A stretch of DNA of 64,000 nucleotides from Cerrena zonata (Eukaryota > Basidiomycota > Agaricomycetes > Polyporales > Cerrenaceae), in the NCBI GenBank assembly GCA_038087015.1, contig JASBNA010000010.1, forward strand, positions 1-64,000. The letters are read 5' to 3'. This document shows positions 44,929 through 58,521 of the stretch, piece after piece. The translations under genes were made by a program, and so were the position numbers. A model generated the notes under the pieces. It searched no databases. It saw only the letters and a program-made list of their open reading frames with translations, and had not been told where the DNA came from. Positions within the stretch are counted from its first letter, which is position 1, and each line of letters starts with the position of its first letter.

Positions 44929-47160
44929 TAGTAGTTGATGATAGCATTGATAGGTCTGCCATCACATTCTATTGTCACAGAGATGAGATGAGAGTGTGGT
45001 AATTGATTATAGTGTGCTGCTGCCACATTCTTTACTGATGAATTCTCTTCAACTACTTGCTTATACTTTATAACATTTAAAAGTTGAGTACTTACTTTCT
45101 TTGAGAAACTAATAACTTCACCTACTGATATTTCCATATAGCTGCTCAGTATGTGGTTGACAATCAACAGGGGTTGTATATAGCACATAATATCTAACTG
45201 CATAGGGTGGGCATTTTTTAGTGAGCTTTTCTTTTCTAACTTTTCAGATTGACTTACCTTCAGAGACTCCAGGTCTTTCATAGAGATATCTTTGACAACA
45301 TTGTCATCATTGTAAGGGTCAAACAAAGGGGTATAGATATCAATTGGCTACTATATGGCAGGGATCAGATCAGTTCCATCTAATTTCTTTAGAATTTTAT
45401 ATCTCTTACCTTTCTAAAAAATCAAGGATTTAGGTAGCTGTAAGATCTCAGAGTGAGCTTTTCACTGTTGACATATGGTTCTTTTTAGGCAATCTGCAGC
45501 ATAGTTAAAAGGTGTGATGTGAGGGATAGAGTCTACATTAGGCTGGAAATCAGATTCTAGGCCTAATAAAAAGGTAAAAAAAAAATCAGTTATAAAATGT
45601 AATGATTTTCAAGTAACTTTCTAGTCAAAAAAATAAAATAAAATTCAAAATATTCTATATATACAAAAAATAAATCTAAACCTTTAAGCTTTATATTTTA
45701 TAAAGATCTTGTTTGATTCTTGTATTTACAAAATGCTACCAGAAATTTGAATTTGTTATTTTTTATTATCTAAAAAGTTATTTGAAAATCATTACCTTTT
45801 ATAACTAAATTTTCACCTTTTTATTAGACCTCAAATCTGGTTTCCAGCTCAGTGCTAAACTTAAATGAGAGTCAGTTTCACATTAAGAGATGGGTTCAAG
45901 TGAGAATGATATGAAGTTTATGCAAATTGTTAGAGTGGCCATTTTATATGCTATTTGTATAATAGGCTCATCTCAGCCTTGCTAAATAGGACATCTATCT
46001 CTCATTATTATGCATCCATTGTCATCTCATTTTAGCTTTTTTTCATTTATTAATTTGTTTAGTTGTTTATAATTATTTAGTTAATATCCTTTCTCTCCAC
46101 AGCCATAATAGATTGATTTCATTATTTGCACAGCAGATTCTATTATATTTGTTTTTTGCATATACTGTTTATATTTATTTGTATTCTTTATTTGTAATTC
46201 TGCTGAGAGTTAGACAATATAAATAATATCCTTATCAAGTTTGTAAGCTCAATAAAATATTACTGTATAGTTGGGGTCATTAAAACTTATTGTTTGATCA
46301 AAATTTTGACTTCATCATGTTGTTCAGCTGCTTTACCTTCTGCCTCTAATTTTGTAAAAGCTTCTGTAGCCTTTCTTCTTTATGACTTTACATGAAGAAC
46401 AGTACTTCAAAGTCTTACTTATCTTCTTCTTTTGGACTTTCTTCTTCATGTGATTAGATCAATCATAACCTTTATTGCTGTTGGACTCTAAAGAGAAATT
46501 TGAAAATGAATCTGACATATCTTTTGTGGAATCTTCTGTCTCTGAATCTTTGGAGCCAGAGTAATCTGCATCAAGCCTATTTTGTTGGTATATTTGTTCA
46601 AGTGTCTCAAGTATATGTGCAATCTCAAATGTTTTGGTTATATCATGAGCACTATAATTTCCTAAAATGATGATCTCAAATTTGGGATGTAAGTATTTTG
46701 GCACTCTATTTCAAAATGCTTTATTGAACTATTTGTCACTTAACTTGGACTGTTTCTTCAACTATCTAGCAATTTATCAAAATACTCTCTAATGAAAATA
46801 TACTTTTGACAATAATGACTAGTTTATATAATGTGCTTATTTAGACTAGTGAATCAAGTCTTTCTTTTGAAACCTGATTTTTGATTTCTCACTGTCGTAG
46901 ATCTTGATTAGGCTCGTTTTAAGACCATTCCAGGCAAGCATAATATAGTCAGAGAGTGTCTTGATTATTTCTCTAATCCTACAACTGCAGTATTGCAAAA
47001 GGTAGTTTACTTTTTGCCCTTTATTGGTAATGCTCACTGTCCTAAATAGATCCTCTACTTGTTGTAAGAAGTCATCTAGATAGGAAGACTGTCCTTTAAA
47101 GGTCTTGAGAGCCTACTATGAACCTTTAAGCAGCATACTAGTAGAAGTAGCCATTATTGC
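44928..47160 (-). mobile_element. Decayed Ty3/gypsy gag-protease relic
   Basis: Minus-strand gag pieces: TNKGQKVNYLLQYCSCRIRE and IKTLSDYIMLAWNGLKTSLI (47037-46846), then PKYLHPKFEIIILG and YSAHDITKTFEIAHILETLE (46704-46459). Further on is a protease start, LPHSHLISVTIECDGRPINA (45326-44928), where the expected AIIDTG reads AIINY before the MITE. The Ile-Glu-Cys-Asp-Gly-Arg-Pro motif is typical of basidiomycete Ty3 proteases. A family 2 MITE (45540-45849) is nested inside. No pol sequence follows, so this copy is truncated. Confidence 0.6.
45540..45849. repeat. Palindromic MITE family 2, copy a
   Basis: About 310 bp. GGCTGGAAATCAGATTCTAG at the left mirrors CAAATCTGGTTTCCAGCTCA at the right; the arms continue through TTATAAAATGTAATGATTTT. 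Second copy at 54502-54860. Confidence 0.75.
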
Positions 47161-50100
47161 TTAAGTAGGAGTGGTCACTTAAACTGGAAAATTGACAAGT
47201 TGGGGAAAAGGAGAAAGAATATTTCTTAATCTTGAATGATTTTGTGGACTTGATGTGGATGATAGAGATATAGACAATAGGCTTGAGACAGTATGTGATA
47301 GTATACTCAGACTTCCTAATGATAAAATATATATTTCTAAGGATATTCCACTAAGGGAACTTTGGGATGTAGAAATATGAGAAATGTTTATAAGATAGGG
47401 ATAAAGAATGTTTTACCACCCCTCATAGTGGACTTCAGATGACAATAAATGATTGTGCTTGAATGAAAAACCAAGCCAACAACAACCAATCAAAACTATG
47501 CTACCTAGACTAATCTTAAGGTTGAGGAAATATGTAGTTGTTTGAGGTGGTATTCAGTGACATTTAGGCTTCTATATATATACTCAAAACTTATTTTGCT
47601 TATAAGTGATAAGTGTTAAAAAGGTAAGATATATTTTAAAAGGGAAAATGTGAGTACAGGCTAGCTTATCTATAGAAAGAGCTTTGATAGTAAACATGAG
47701 AATATATTTCTCTAAAGATATGTTCTTGCCCCTTCTCTGTCTACAGGAGCCTCTTATATACTATCTGTACTGAGAAAATAAGAACAATAAAAAGCTATTA
47801 TAGATAAATGCCTACTATCTAGATCTAAAAGCTTAAATCTTCTATTTAATCTAATAATACCCAACTATATGTTTCTTTAGGAAAGTTTTTATGTCAGACA
47901 ATAGCATCATTTATCTTTTTGACTTCATTATAGTCCAACTTTATAAGACAACAGCAGAATAGTATGTTAAAGTCTTTCTTTGTACATCATATTGAAACTA
48001 CTTAAGACATATCTAAAAAAAGGATACTGATAAAGATCAAATTATTCTATAAAATGCCTTCTTATACATCTAAGAAAAGTAGCCTAAAAATGATTACAAG
48101 GTGATGCTAATAAGAAATGAAAACAAATAATGAAATAATAGAAGAAGCAGAAATAGAGTTGTTAGGGTTGTGTCTAGTTAAGATTGACTTTAAATGAAGA
48201 TAAAGATTAAAATCTATTTTGAAATGAGTCAGAAGTAGAAATTAGATATATATCTGCAATTTGTATGTCCTTTTGAACTGAAATATATGTGGTGAAGTCA
48301 AGGGAAAATAGTCGAGCAATAGTTAATGAAAGCTAGATAATAAAGGAACTAAGGTAAGTGATTATAGGTGTGACTTTATATGCACTGGTATTTCTTCCTG
48401 AATAGTTGGTCAGATTGTCTAACTATAACATTTGCAATTATTTCAGATTGTTCCTATTTGACAGGTTGTCAGATACTCTATTTGACTTCACAACATGCTT
48501 ATCAATTTCAGTTTGGGCTTGTCTTCAAGCTAAGAAAAGCATACTGATTAGTTGAAAGCATAACTTGTAAGAACATAAGAGCTTATATATCTTATAGCAA
48601 CAATATACTTTATATGCATTTTGCACCCTCTAGTTAGGTATATTCTACTTCAAAACCTCTCTAGTCTATTTATCAATTGCTCATAACACATAGACAAAGG
48701 TCTCATATATATCTAAAAATACTATGTAAAAAATTTATGATAGAGGATCTAAGTGATAGAGATTTGATTGAGCATACAGTGACTATCAGAATGAAAATTA
48801 TGTATCTACTCTGTAACAATCACAACAATCTTTATAAAAGCTTTTACACTAAATAACAGCTTTTGTAGTCTGGTTCAGTGAAAGAGGTTCAATATCTAAA
48901 ATGTGGTACTGACTGTTAGCTCAATGAAGAGTTTAATATGGTAATTATATTAAGCAAAGTCAATGACAGAAGAGATACTAAAATGAAGATGGTAGATAGT
49001 ATGCTTATCTTTGAGGGTGAAGATATTGTATACTCAAATTGTATATAACACATCTAATGAGAAGTCAAATATAAGGTTTATTCTAGGATCTGAAAAAGAT
49101 AGCAAAGTATTAAGAAGTATATTATTTGAGACATCTATAGATAAAGAATGCTTTTATGCAAGACACATATCTGCAATGATAATATAAATCTGCTCCTAAC
49201 TCTTGAAATATTGGTTATGCCTTATCTTTCAGTTTTGTTCATATCTATATTATTAATCTCAATTTTTAAAAAACCATAACTATTAATAAAGCAAAAATTA
49301 AAAAAATAGAAATAGAGCTTACTTTTATTATAGTATAAATGTGACATATATAATATGCCAAAAAACCTCTCCTTCTTTAATATCATCTGAAATACCCTCC
49401 TATACAAACTGCTTAAATTGTATTCTCACATTACTCACATTATCATATGCATTGTCATTGCTATAAGATGTTTTATCAGTTAGCAAGTCCCAGGTATCCT
49501 TATGTAAGCTTGTATTTATTTAGTTTTGTTGTTAAGACAGATAATTAAAATGAACTAACTAGTGAGCAATGATTTTATTCTCTTATTAACTTTCAAATTC
49601 TTCTCTAACTATTTTTCACATATATGAACTTCAGAGACCTGATAGATATTGGGGCTATGTAGGAGAGGTTATCATCTTAATATAGGCATACTTTTTGCTA
49701 TAATATGGTATTTTGGATATACTTAGCTACACAGTATTCTATAGATATGAGATATTATAAAATAACTGAGAAAAATAACTAGTTAGTTAAGCTATAATAA
49801 GAAAATGATAGAATAGAGCCATAATATAATAGAAGCTATAGTAAGAGTATGTCGCATTAATTGTATATGCAGGCACATAGTGTAAGCAGGCACATAGTGT
49901 AAGCAGGCACATAGTGTAAGCATATTTCCTCTCTGTAAATTGAAGTTTATCTAGTAGCATACATTCATAGCTAGCTAAAAAAGATTGAATTTTCAACTTA
50001 TAGCAGTCTCCCTTTCTTGATCTTGTGTTATTCACAAGAAGAGGCAAAGTTGTACCTCACTATATAAGAGATATTCTCCACTATTACATATCTCTCATAT

Positions 50101-52574
50101 TAAAAGGTAACTCAAACCAGGAAATAGATCAATCTAGGGAACACACAAATGCTCTAAAACACAATGAGAGCAGTTAGATTGAGAGGTAATTACAATACTT
50201 GCCTAGAATATAATGAGAGCAGTTAGAGAGCCCTGAAAGTGACCAGACATACTAGATAGGAAGGAGAACTCAGTTATAGCTGAGTTAAATACTGAAGGCT
50301 TGGAAATAAGCAAAGAAAAGCAAAATAAAACACAAGTCCATCTTGCATTAGGTAGAGCACTGAATACTGAAGCTAGAGTGAAGAGAAAAAGTGCTCCTAG
50401 AAGCTGAGTGTCTATAGAGTCCATTTATGAAGTCAAAAGATAGAATAGGTAAGGTAGAACATCACCAAAATATGAAGTTTAACAAGCTTGCTATTAAAGA
50501 ACCTTATGACTACTTAATAAATATTACTCAGGGTGATTTTAGGTGATATTAGAAAATGAAGATCTAGATATACACTCAATTTAATATCGAGTGATATTTT
50601 TGAATTATTAAATGACTCAGGCTAAAATAAAGATATTTATTGAGCATAATTAATCAAAAGTTGAGTATTGACCTCATATATATATATTTATCTATATAAA
50701 AATCTATAAGAATTTGATATAAAAAAGAGAGTACTAAATAGGTAAAAGTTAGAAAACTGTCAAAGATTGATTAAAAAAGCTAGATAATCCCAAGTGCTTA
50801 ACATACTTAGTAGCTTTAGCTACAATTGACAATAGAAATAAGCTAATCAAGTTGTATAGTTCAAGATAAACAGGATGAAAGTCTTCAGTTGATCAGATTA
50901 ATATCAAGACTTAGTACTTTTAAATATATAAATATAATAGTATCTAATTATTTGTTATAGTAAATTATCTCAAAAGATTTCTATAAATTATTCTACTAAA
51001 AGTTTATTACTTGTAATCTATTTAGAAAAAATAACTAAAAGATATAGAAAAATATAAATAGAATATTAGCACTATACAAATATTATTAATTTTAAGATAT
51101 ATTATATAAGATTGTAAGTAATAGAAATTCTAAATCTAGCTACTATTTGCATATTCTAGCAAAATAATGTCTGTATACTAGTTGAATAATAAATGTTTGA
51201 ACATATAACTATAAGCTATATATAACAGATAAATAATATATAAATATTATTATTGTTTTATTTTATTTGGAAAATATTGAAACTTAGACAGCAATAAAAT
51301 ATCAGGGTTAATTTTGTATTATTACTTTCTCATTATAGATTTACTTTGCCTTTATTATAATATCAAAAAAATAAAGAACTGTTTATAGCTCATAATTTCT
51401 ATGTGCAAAGCTGTTAAAGCATCTTATAAGTTGTTTCATCTTTTGCAACCTTTTGCAACAATCTTTGAATTTCTGCCTTCCTAGCACTATGTCTTTTACA
51501 ATCATTATTATAATATAATTAAGAAATTTTCCAATATTTGTAATTTTATACTTTATCTTACTAATGTTATATCATTTGAAAAGATAGAAAGCAATATGTC
51601 AGATTATTGAGAATCTATCTAGAATATACTTGCATTTATTGAACTTGAGTAATAGGCTAATGCTAGCAGGATATAATTTCTTTAATAGTTTTTCTACCTC
51701 TAAAAATATCTACACTAGTTAATAGTCTAGACAATGACTATAGACAAAAAAATAGAGTTGGATATCAGTTTTGTAATCTAAATAGAACATAAGTTAGTTA
51801 GCATCAGTTATATACATGAGATTACAACTAAGAATAAATTAAAGTTAAGTTATATTTATCCTAACATTATTGTATAAATAGTGTTAGAATCAATATAAAT
51901 TAATTCTGATATAAAATACAAACAAATATATACAATAATATAGGAAACAAAACAAAACTATAGAGATAACAATCTACTTTTTAATATATATTATTATTGA
52001 CATTGTTTTGCTTTATATCTTATGCAAAATAGAAAGCTCTATATTTTTGCAAGCTCTTTACCTGGTTATATTATTATAGTGCTATACTTTATTATCTATA
52101 GTTATAATCTATGATGTAAAGTGAAAGTCTCTATAATCTATTATTTCACAAAGCTAATAGAGCTCACTCTGAATATTAATTGCTAAGTCTAGCTTAGGGA
52201 GACTGAAGAAAATATTAAGGATTAGGCAAAAAAAAGATATCATAATGATAGTGTCTTTCAAAATTGAATGTTGTAGTTTAGACATAGATATCTTTGTCTT
52301 ATTATCTTATACAGCACTACTGCAAAAAAAAACTGCAAAGAAGAATACTTGTATAATTTTTATCTGTATATATTGCCCATCTAGAAACTAGGATTATAAA
52401 AATATATAATTCAATTTAAATATAAAATAAGTATAAATATATAGTTGGATAGACAAAAAGAAGATATTATATTAAACTGCTATTTAAAAAATAACCTATC
52501 TTTTAATATAAATTATTATTAATATATTTTAATTAACTAAAATATATTGACTCATGATATATTACTTTATAAAG
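47161..52574. other. AT-rich desert without recognisable genes
   Basis: Short frames only, none family-like, with very few CpG. A 17-bp tandem repeat stands at 49869-49919. AATGAGAGCAGTTAGA occurs twice (about 50162 and 50213). Confidence 0.5.
49869..49919 (+). repeat. Tandem repeat, 17 bp x 3
   Basis: Three perfect copies of GCAGGCACATAGTGTAA. Confidence 0.9.
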
Positions 52575-53075
52575 CTTTAGATATTAATTTTTACATTTAA
52601 AAAGTAGAAATTAGAGGTTTAATTAAATAATAATGTTATAATAGTGGAGGGTAAGAGATATAGACAAATAATATAAGTAAAAAAAGCTAAGAAAATAAAG
52701 CATAGTAAAGAAGAAAAGAAGATGATTTAGATATAAATTGAGAGATATATAGAGCAAATAACATATATTTTAGGGGAAAAAGTGGTATATTATATATTTT
52801 TGAATCTCATTAGGAATAGTATAGATATCAGTTGATAGAGATTCAAAAATAGAGCCAATTAGGAATGCAAAGTATATAATTTGGATAAGAATTGAGGAAG
52901 CTTCAGGGCAAACAACATATAGAGTATATATTATAGTGAAATATTGCTATATATGACATATTTTCAATATTATGTAATCAGAAATATGATTTATATTCTC
53001 AAATTTCACTTTGCTGATAGGCACTTAATACTAGCTATTATATAAGCTAATCTCTCTATATATAATATCAATAGC
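52575..53075 (+). repeat. Dispersed repeat R, copy A (decayed)
   Basis: About 480 bp matching 59475-59965 throughout (GTTTAATTAAATAATAATGT, GGATATAAATTG-type stretch, ATTATATAAGC end). At sites where copy B has CpG, this copy has TpG or CpA. Confidence 0.7.
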
Positions 53076-54501
53076 CTTCTGGCCCTTTGTACACTCCAGT
53101 GCAATGATACAAACAGAGTTCTGATTAATGTAGGCAGCAACCAGCCTCAAGACAACCCACTGTGGAGATTCAGAACTTCAAAAATAAGAGCAGAACTCTT
53201 AGTACTAATAGTTGTGATTTTTTTGGTTATATATATTCAAGCTTCAAGCATGGGAAGATATGAAATATATCTTGTTAATCATCAGCAAGGACATAATATA
53301 TCATAACAATTTATGAGCAAGCTCAGAAGCACCTGCTGTCAAATCAACTACCAAATCTACATCTGCTACCTCTCTAACTATTGCTATTCTTAGTGCTGCA
53401 CATATTAGTAGTGTTGTCACCTCTCTCAAATCAACCAACATTCTATACACTATTTTTGCTAGGTGAGACTTCAGTTATGTACTTTTAGTTATATATTTTT
53501 AAAGGGTAAAGAGCTCCTCCTCAAAGAGCAAGTACTCTGGTTCCAATATCTTAGCTATCTCAGCATACACACTAGAGATCTGAGGTGTATGAATAAATAC
53601 TATGCAATAGAAAAATCATAATAATAAATATCATGGTAGAGATCAGAGCCTAGTTTAGCTTAGGTCCTCCTCTCATATCTAAAGTAGAAGTGTGTAGTGT
53701 GGATCTGTTTAGAGAATTCTGCAATACTTGAGCTGACTCCTTATTATATTCATCATCTCTTAGATCAATGAAGTCAACATTTTGTAGTTCTAAGGCTTTT
53801 GCAATAGTCAATATACAAGACTATTAATTATTTTAACTATAGAAGACTTACAAAATAGCAGCCTTGGTACAGTTTCTCTATCATCATCTTGATGAAAGAA
53901 GAAAGAAAGAGAAGTAATGTCTAAGGGTGTTATGTCTGTTTTAATATCATGTTCAAGTAGAGCATCTGCAGCTGTCTGGGTGTTCCATCTCAATGCCAGA
54001 TCATCAGAGCCCATTGCTAACAACTCAATTTCCACTTCAAGTTCTTTTTGCTTGTTTGCAGTTGGAGACAATTGATTATATAGTTTCTGTGAAGTAGTTG
54101 CTTCAGATATCGTAACAATAGTGGTGACCTCAATATAGTATAGAGGTGAGCAATTCTCCCTGAAATGCTAGACTTGCCTTTTTTTTAGTTTTTAGAGTTT
54201 GAAAAAGCATGAGCTTGCAAATGGGCTGGGAAATTTGATAACAATTTTGGCTAAAGTCTCTTAACACTCTTAAGGTGTCTTAGATTTAGTTATTTTCACA
54301 TATTGCTTGCTTTCTATGAGAATAAACTTTCGTTCTCATTTACTCAGAAACTTAAGCTTTAACATGAAACTGATATATTCTAATAAATAATTCAAAACTA
54401 TATTACATATATTATTATAGATGAAGCCCTAAGTTGTTTGAGGTTCAGAGTTCAAGTATATTAAGTTTGTGATTCAAGTTTTAAGTAGAGCAGATGCTAC
54501 T
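53076..54501. other. AT-rich stretch with one weak minus-strand frame
   Basis: The minus frame 54071-53808 reads like a gene remnant (TPLDITSLSFFFHQDDDRET) but I cannot name it. Nothing else stands out. Confidence 0.4.
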
Positions 54502-54860
54502 AGGTTGGAAACCAGATTTTAGATCTAATAAAAAAGTAAAAAATCAGTTATAAAATGTAATAATTTTTTAAGTAACTTTCTAGTTAAAAAAATAATTCAA
54601 AGTTCTGATAGCATTTTGTAGATATAAAAATTAAACAAGATCTTTATAAAATATGCAACTTAAAACTGTAAATTTCTACTGAAGATACATTTTTACAGTA
54701 ATAAAAACTCAAAGTTTTAGATTTATTTTTTGCATAGACAGAATGTTGTAAGAACTTTGAATTTTATTTTATTTTATTAATTAAAAAGTTATTAAAAATC
54801 ATTACATTTTATAACTAATTTTTTATCTTTTTATTAGATCTAGAATCTGTTTTCTAGCCT
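54502..54860. repeat. Palindromic MITE family 2, copy b
   Basis: About 359 bp with arms AGGTTGGAAACCAGATTTTA and GAATCTGTTTTCTAGCCT; inner arms contain ATCAGTTATAAAATGTAATA and its mirror. Matches 45540-45849. Confidence 0.75.
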
Positions 54861-55681
54861 GGTGTGTGCCTAGATCAGGTTAAAAATCTAACTACAGATA
54901 TATAGAATATATATACTCAGAAGAGATCTCTTTCTTATCCAATCAGGTAGATAGGATGAGTCATATAAGAATGATAAATAAGTCAGTATATGACAAATGA
55001 ATTATATAGAATGAGGAATGAGTCATAGTATAAGATAAAAAGTTATGGGGTATATCAGAAAATAATAGGGCAGAAACAGTACATATGCTATATTGTGAGA
55101 ATGCTACAGTATTTATAAGGTAAAGTTAGATAAATGAGTTTTAAAAAATGATATTATAGTACAGATAGGATGAAGAAAAACTAGATAGGATAAGAAAAAA
55201 GTATATTTGTTATAATATTATTGATCAGAGTTTATACTAATAAAGGATTTATTTGAAATAACTAAAGTTCATTGTGATAGTATATCAATTATATAAAATA
55301 CTGACCATTATAGCTCTCATAAGCTATAGTAAGTATTAGTAAAATTTATATGAAGTATAGATATAGTAATAGTATATACTAAATGAGCTGCATGCTCTCA
55401 AATTATTCTATTCAATCAATTTAGAGGTGAACAATCTTGATTTAGAGTTTCTAGCTATACTGCTGTTGAGTTTGGTATTAGAGATAAAAGATTGATTATC
55501 AGTGACATATAAAAAGTCAAGTGATGATCGGTAAATGAGCTAGCTAAAGCTTCACTTGGCTGGCATTAAACCAGCCTAAATAAATAAGGTCAGTAAAAAT
55601 AGAGATAGTAAATAGTTATCTAATGACTTATATTGTCATAGTTGAAAGCTGATAGGAAGTGAAGAGCATATAGATTAACTT
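54861..55681. other. AT-rich stretch, nothing recognised
   Basis: No gene-like frame; CpG nearly absent. Confidence 0.5.
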
Positions 55682-55950
55682 ACAATTCCTGAGATATGAA
55701 TATATCATTTTTCTTGTCTAAACTTTGCTGAGGTGTTTATATTGTAATGTGAAACTACTGCCTGGCTCTAATCTGCAATTTATAGCCAATTTTATCTAAC
55801 TAATATCTTTGCAATAACTACATATTTTGAGACCAAAACTTGACCATAGAACCACTCAAGGTTTGCACTACAAGTCACTCTCTTATGAAAAGAGAATTGA
55901 TAGGAAGAATGTTGAGATATAAGCAAAATAGAGATTTGAGATAAATGTGA
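55682..55950 (+). repeat. Dispersed repeat D, copy 1
   Basis: Shares CCTGAGATATGAATATATCA, TTGACCATAGAACCACTCAA and ATTGATAGGAAGAATGTTGA with copies at 56046 and, inverted, 61695. It is more decayed than the latter. Confidence 0.7.
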
Positions 55951-56045
55951 GATTTGAACCCTAGAGTGAGATTGACTCTATAGTAGGGTGAATTAACATG
56001 AATATGTGGATGTGAGTTACCCTCACTGAATGATTGAATAGGTAG

Positions 56046-56312
56046 TTACAATTTCTGAGATATGAAGATATCATTTTTCTTATCCGAATCTTGCTAGAGC
56101 ACTTGTATTGTAATGCAAAACCACTACCTAACCCTAGTCTAGGGTTTAGAGGGAATTTTGTTTATCTCATATCTTCATAACCACTGCATCTTTTGCTTGC
56201 AAAACTTGACTATAGAATAACTCAAAGTTTGTACTATAAGTCAACTTCCAAGAGCAAAATGAGTTGATAGAGAGGAGGTTGAGATATGAGCAAAATTGAG
56301 ACTTGGGAAATA
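56046..56312 (+). repeat. Dispersed repeat D, copy 2
   Basis: Lies about 360 bp after copy 1 in the same orientation (TTTCTGAGATATGAAGATAT, CCCTAGTCTAGGGTTTAGAG). Confidence 0.7.
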
Positions 56313-58516
56313 GGCCAATGCTGGCAAAACACAATTTCTTTGGTGACCTTTTTATCTCTGAGAATATCTACACTAGTTGATAGCCTAGACAGTAGCTATA
56401 GACAAAAAAAACCACAATATTGCCCTTAAGACATGATCATCATTTGCTAATAATAATCCCACCTTGAGAGGAGGCATATTTATTTGAAACTAAGGATGCT
56501 ATTATAGAAAGGTAGTCTCTTGCAATAGCAGCCTACACTAGATATCAGATTATATTTAACTAAGAAAAAGCACAAAAAAATAGGAAAAATCCTTCAAGAT
56601 AATATCCAAATTACTCACACCTCACTAGTGAGCCACAGACATGCCTTTGAGGAGAAATTCTGTTAAGTTAAGATAGTTGTTAAATTCTTTGAGCTATAAC
56701 TTGAGTAGATTGAAAGACAGGATATGTCTTTCATCTTCAGACTCATCATTATCAGATACCTTATGTAATAACTTGGCCTTCTTAGTTGGCTGCTTATACA
56801 CTATTAATACAGTCTAAGTCTTCTGTTGTAGATATATTTGTAATATTTTATATACTAGAGAAAGAGAGGTCAAGATATATCATCTGTTTTTTAATAGAGA
56901 AATACTTATAATAGATTTTATTAAGGTATATGCTTCTTCCTATAGAGGAGCAAACTAGTGTTATTGAAAATAAGCATCTTTCATCTCCGGATAAAGAGCT
57001 GGCATTACAACTGAGTGTCAGAAGTATTATTAAGTGGAAAGATTGGTAATGACATACAAAATATAGTATGTTGCTCTATATTGAGGATAGAGAGTTTGTT
57101 AACATTTCATTTTGTATTTGCTAAGCAATCTTTTACTTCTATATATCTTTAGAGAATTTGGATACAAAGTAATTCTCAATGACTTATTTGTGATACTTAT
57201 CCTATCAAGAGATCAGACTATATAATAAGCATAAAACTTGAAATAAATAAATATACAATATAATAAGTCTCTAGATGATAACATAATATAAAGATATTAG
57301 CTACTAGATATTATGGTTCTTTTATTTTACTATGTAATATTAGTAACAGATAATATCTGAGTTAATAGAAACACTTATAGCTAAGTTTATATACTCTGTA
57401 GTCTTTCTGACTACCTGAGAATGATATTTTCTGCAACTGAGGTTCAAAGAAGTAGTTGATATCAAGGCTAGGCTAGCTTGAGTTTGAAAGATCAGTTCTA
57501 ATGGACTGAACATTTATATCTTTGAGAAATCCCCTCTTATTGACAGGCTCTGGATTTGTATTTTTCTTTCTTTTGTTTGTTGCTAAATAAATGATTTTAT
57601 TATTATTAAAAGTTTATCTTGCCTTTTTTGAGGTATCTTTCACTTTCACACCTTTAAAGTTGAGGTGACTTCTGGTTTAGATTTATCTGCATTATTTTCA
57701 GATCCAGATTTATCATCTTCAAAATATAATAAGTCCCCAACTTATCTTCTATCATACCCAGTTTTCATTTTCTGTAATAAGTATCAGTTATTAGCATCAA
57801 TTTAAAAACAATTATATGAGAATAAACAATCTCTATATTGTTATTAGATTTGGGATCATCTGAGTCATTGTCTAAGATAATTGCTATTGAAAAGCTTAGA
57901 AGAATAGAGGCTAAAAAGCTTTGTAAAGCTGGAGCTAAAATTAAAGAGATTACTGTTAAAATGAAAGAAGAGACAACTACAATGAAAGAAGAAAACCTTG
58001 ATTGATAAGCACTATTGGTAGATATAGCTAGTTGTGCCATCTCTGTATGTGCAAGAGATCAAGTTTTATGCTAATATATTAGCTTAAGCTTTCTATAATT
58101 ATTTGGATCATATAATTTCTCAGTTAGTTTGCAGTGGTAAACTGAATATGTAGATATAGTGGTAAGAGAGGTAGGTTTATTTCTTGAACTATGGATTATA
58201 GTGATATGTTTTATAGCTAACTAAGATAAAGAGAAGAGATATTGCTATCTTGAGAATTAGATCAAAGCTGAGAATGTGAATTGATAATGGAAATAATATC
58301 TTGAATATGGATGTCAATAGGGTGCATGCAGTTAATAGTCAATAGAATGTATGTGGCCAATGATTAATCAAAACTTCAATTAAGTCTGAGCTTAATGACT
58401 TATAAAGGCCAGTCTAATATCAAAGTCTATCCAATAAGCCCTTATAAGCTATACAGAAGGCTGGGCTTGGTCAGGCCTATAGTAGATCAGGCTTGAAGGT
58501 TTGAAGAGCTCAAGCC
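56313..58516. other. AT-rich right edge of the desert
   Basis: No recognisable gene. A minus-strand frame at 58040-57765 has hydrophobic stretches but no family signature. Confidence 0.45.
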
Positions 58517-58521
58517 TTAGC

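Noticed and set aside
49869..49919. Possible CRISPR-like array
   Set aside because: The three 17-bp units are contiguous with no spacers: a simple tandem repeat in a eukaryotic genome.
49222..50424. Minus-strand frames of 61 to 86 codons
   Set aside because: Leu/Phe/Ile-rich translations of AT-rich DNA; no family resemblance.
55682..56312. Pair of direct repeats considered as LTRs
   Set aside because: Only about 95 bp lie between them, and they have no TG...CA termini or target duplication; treated as adjacent copies of a dispersed repeat.
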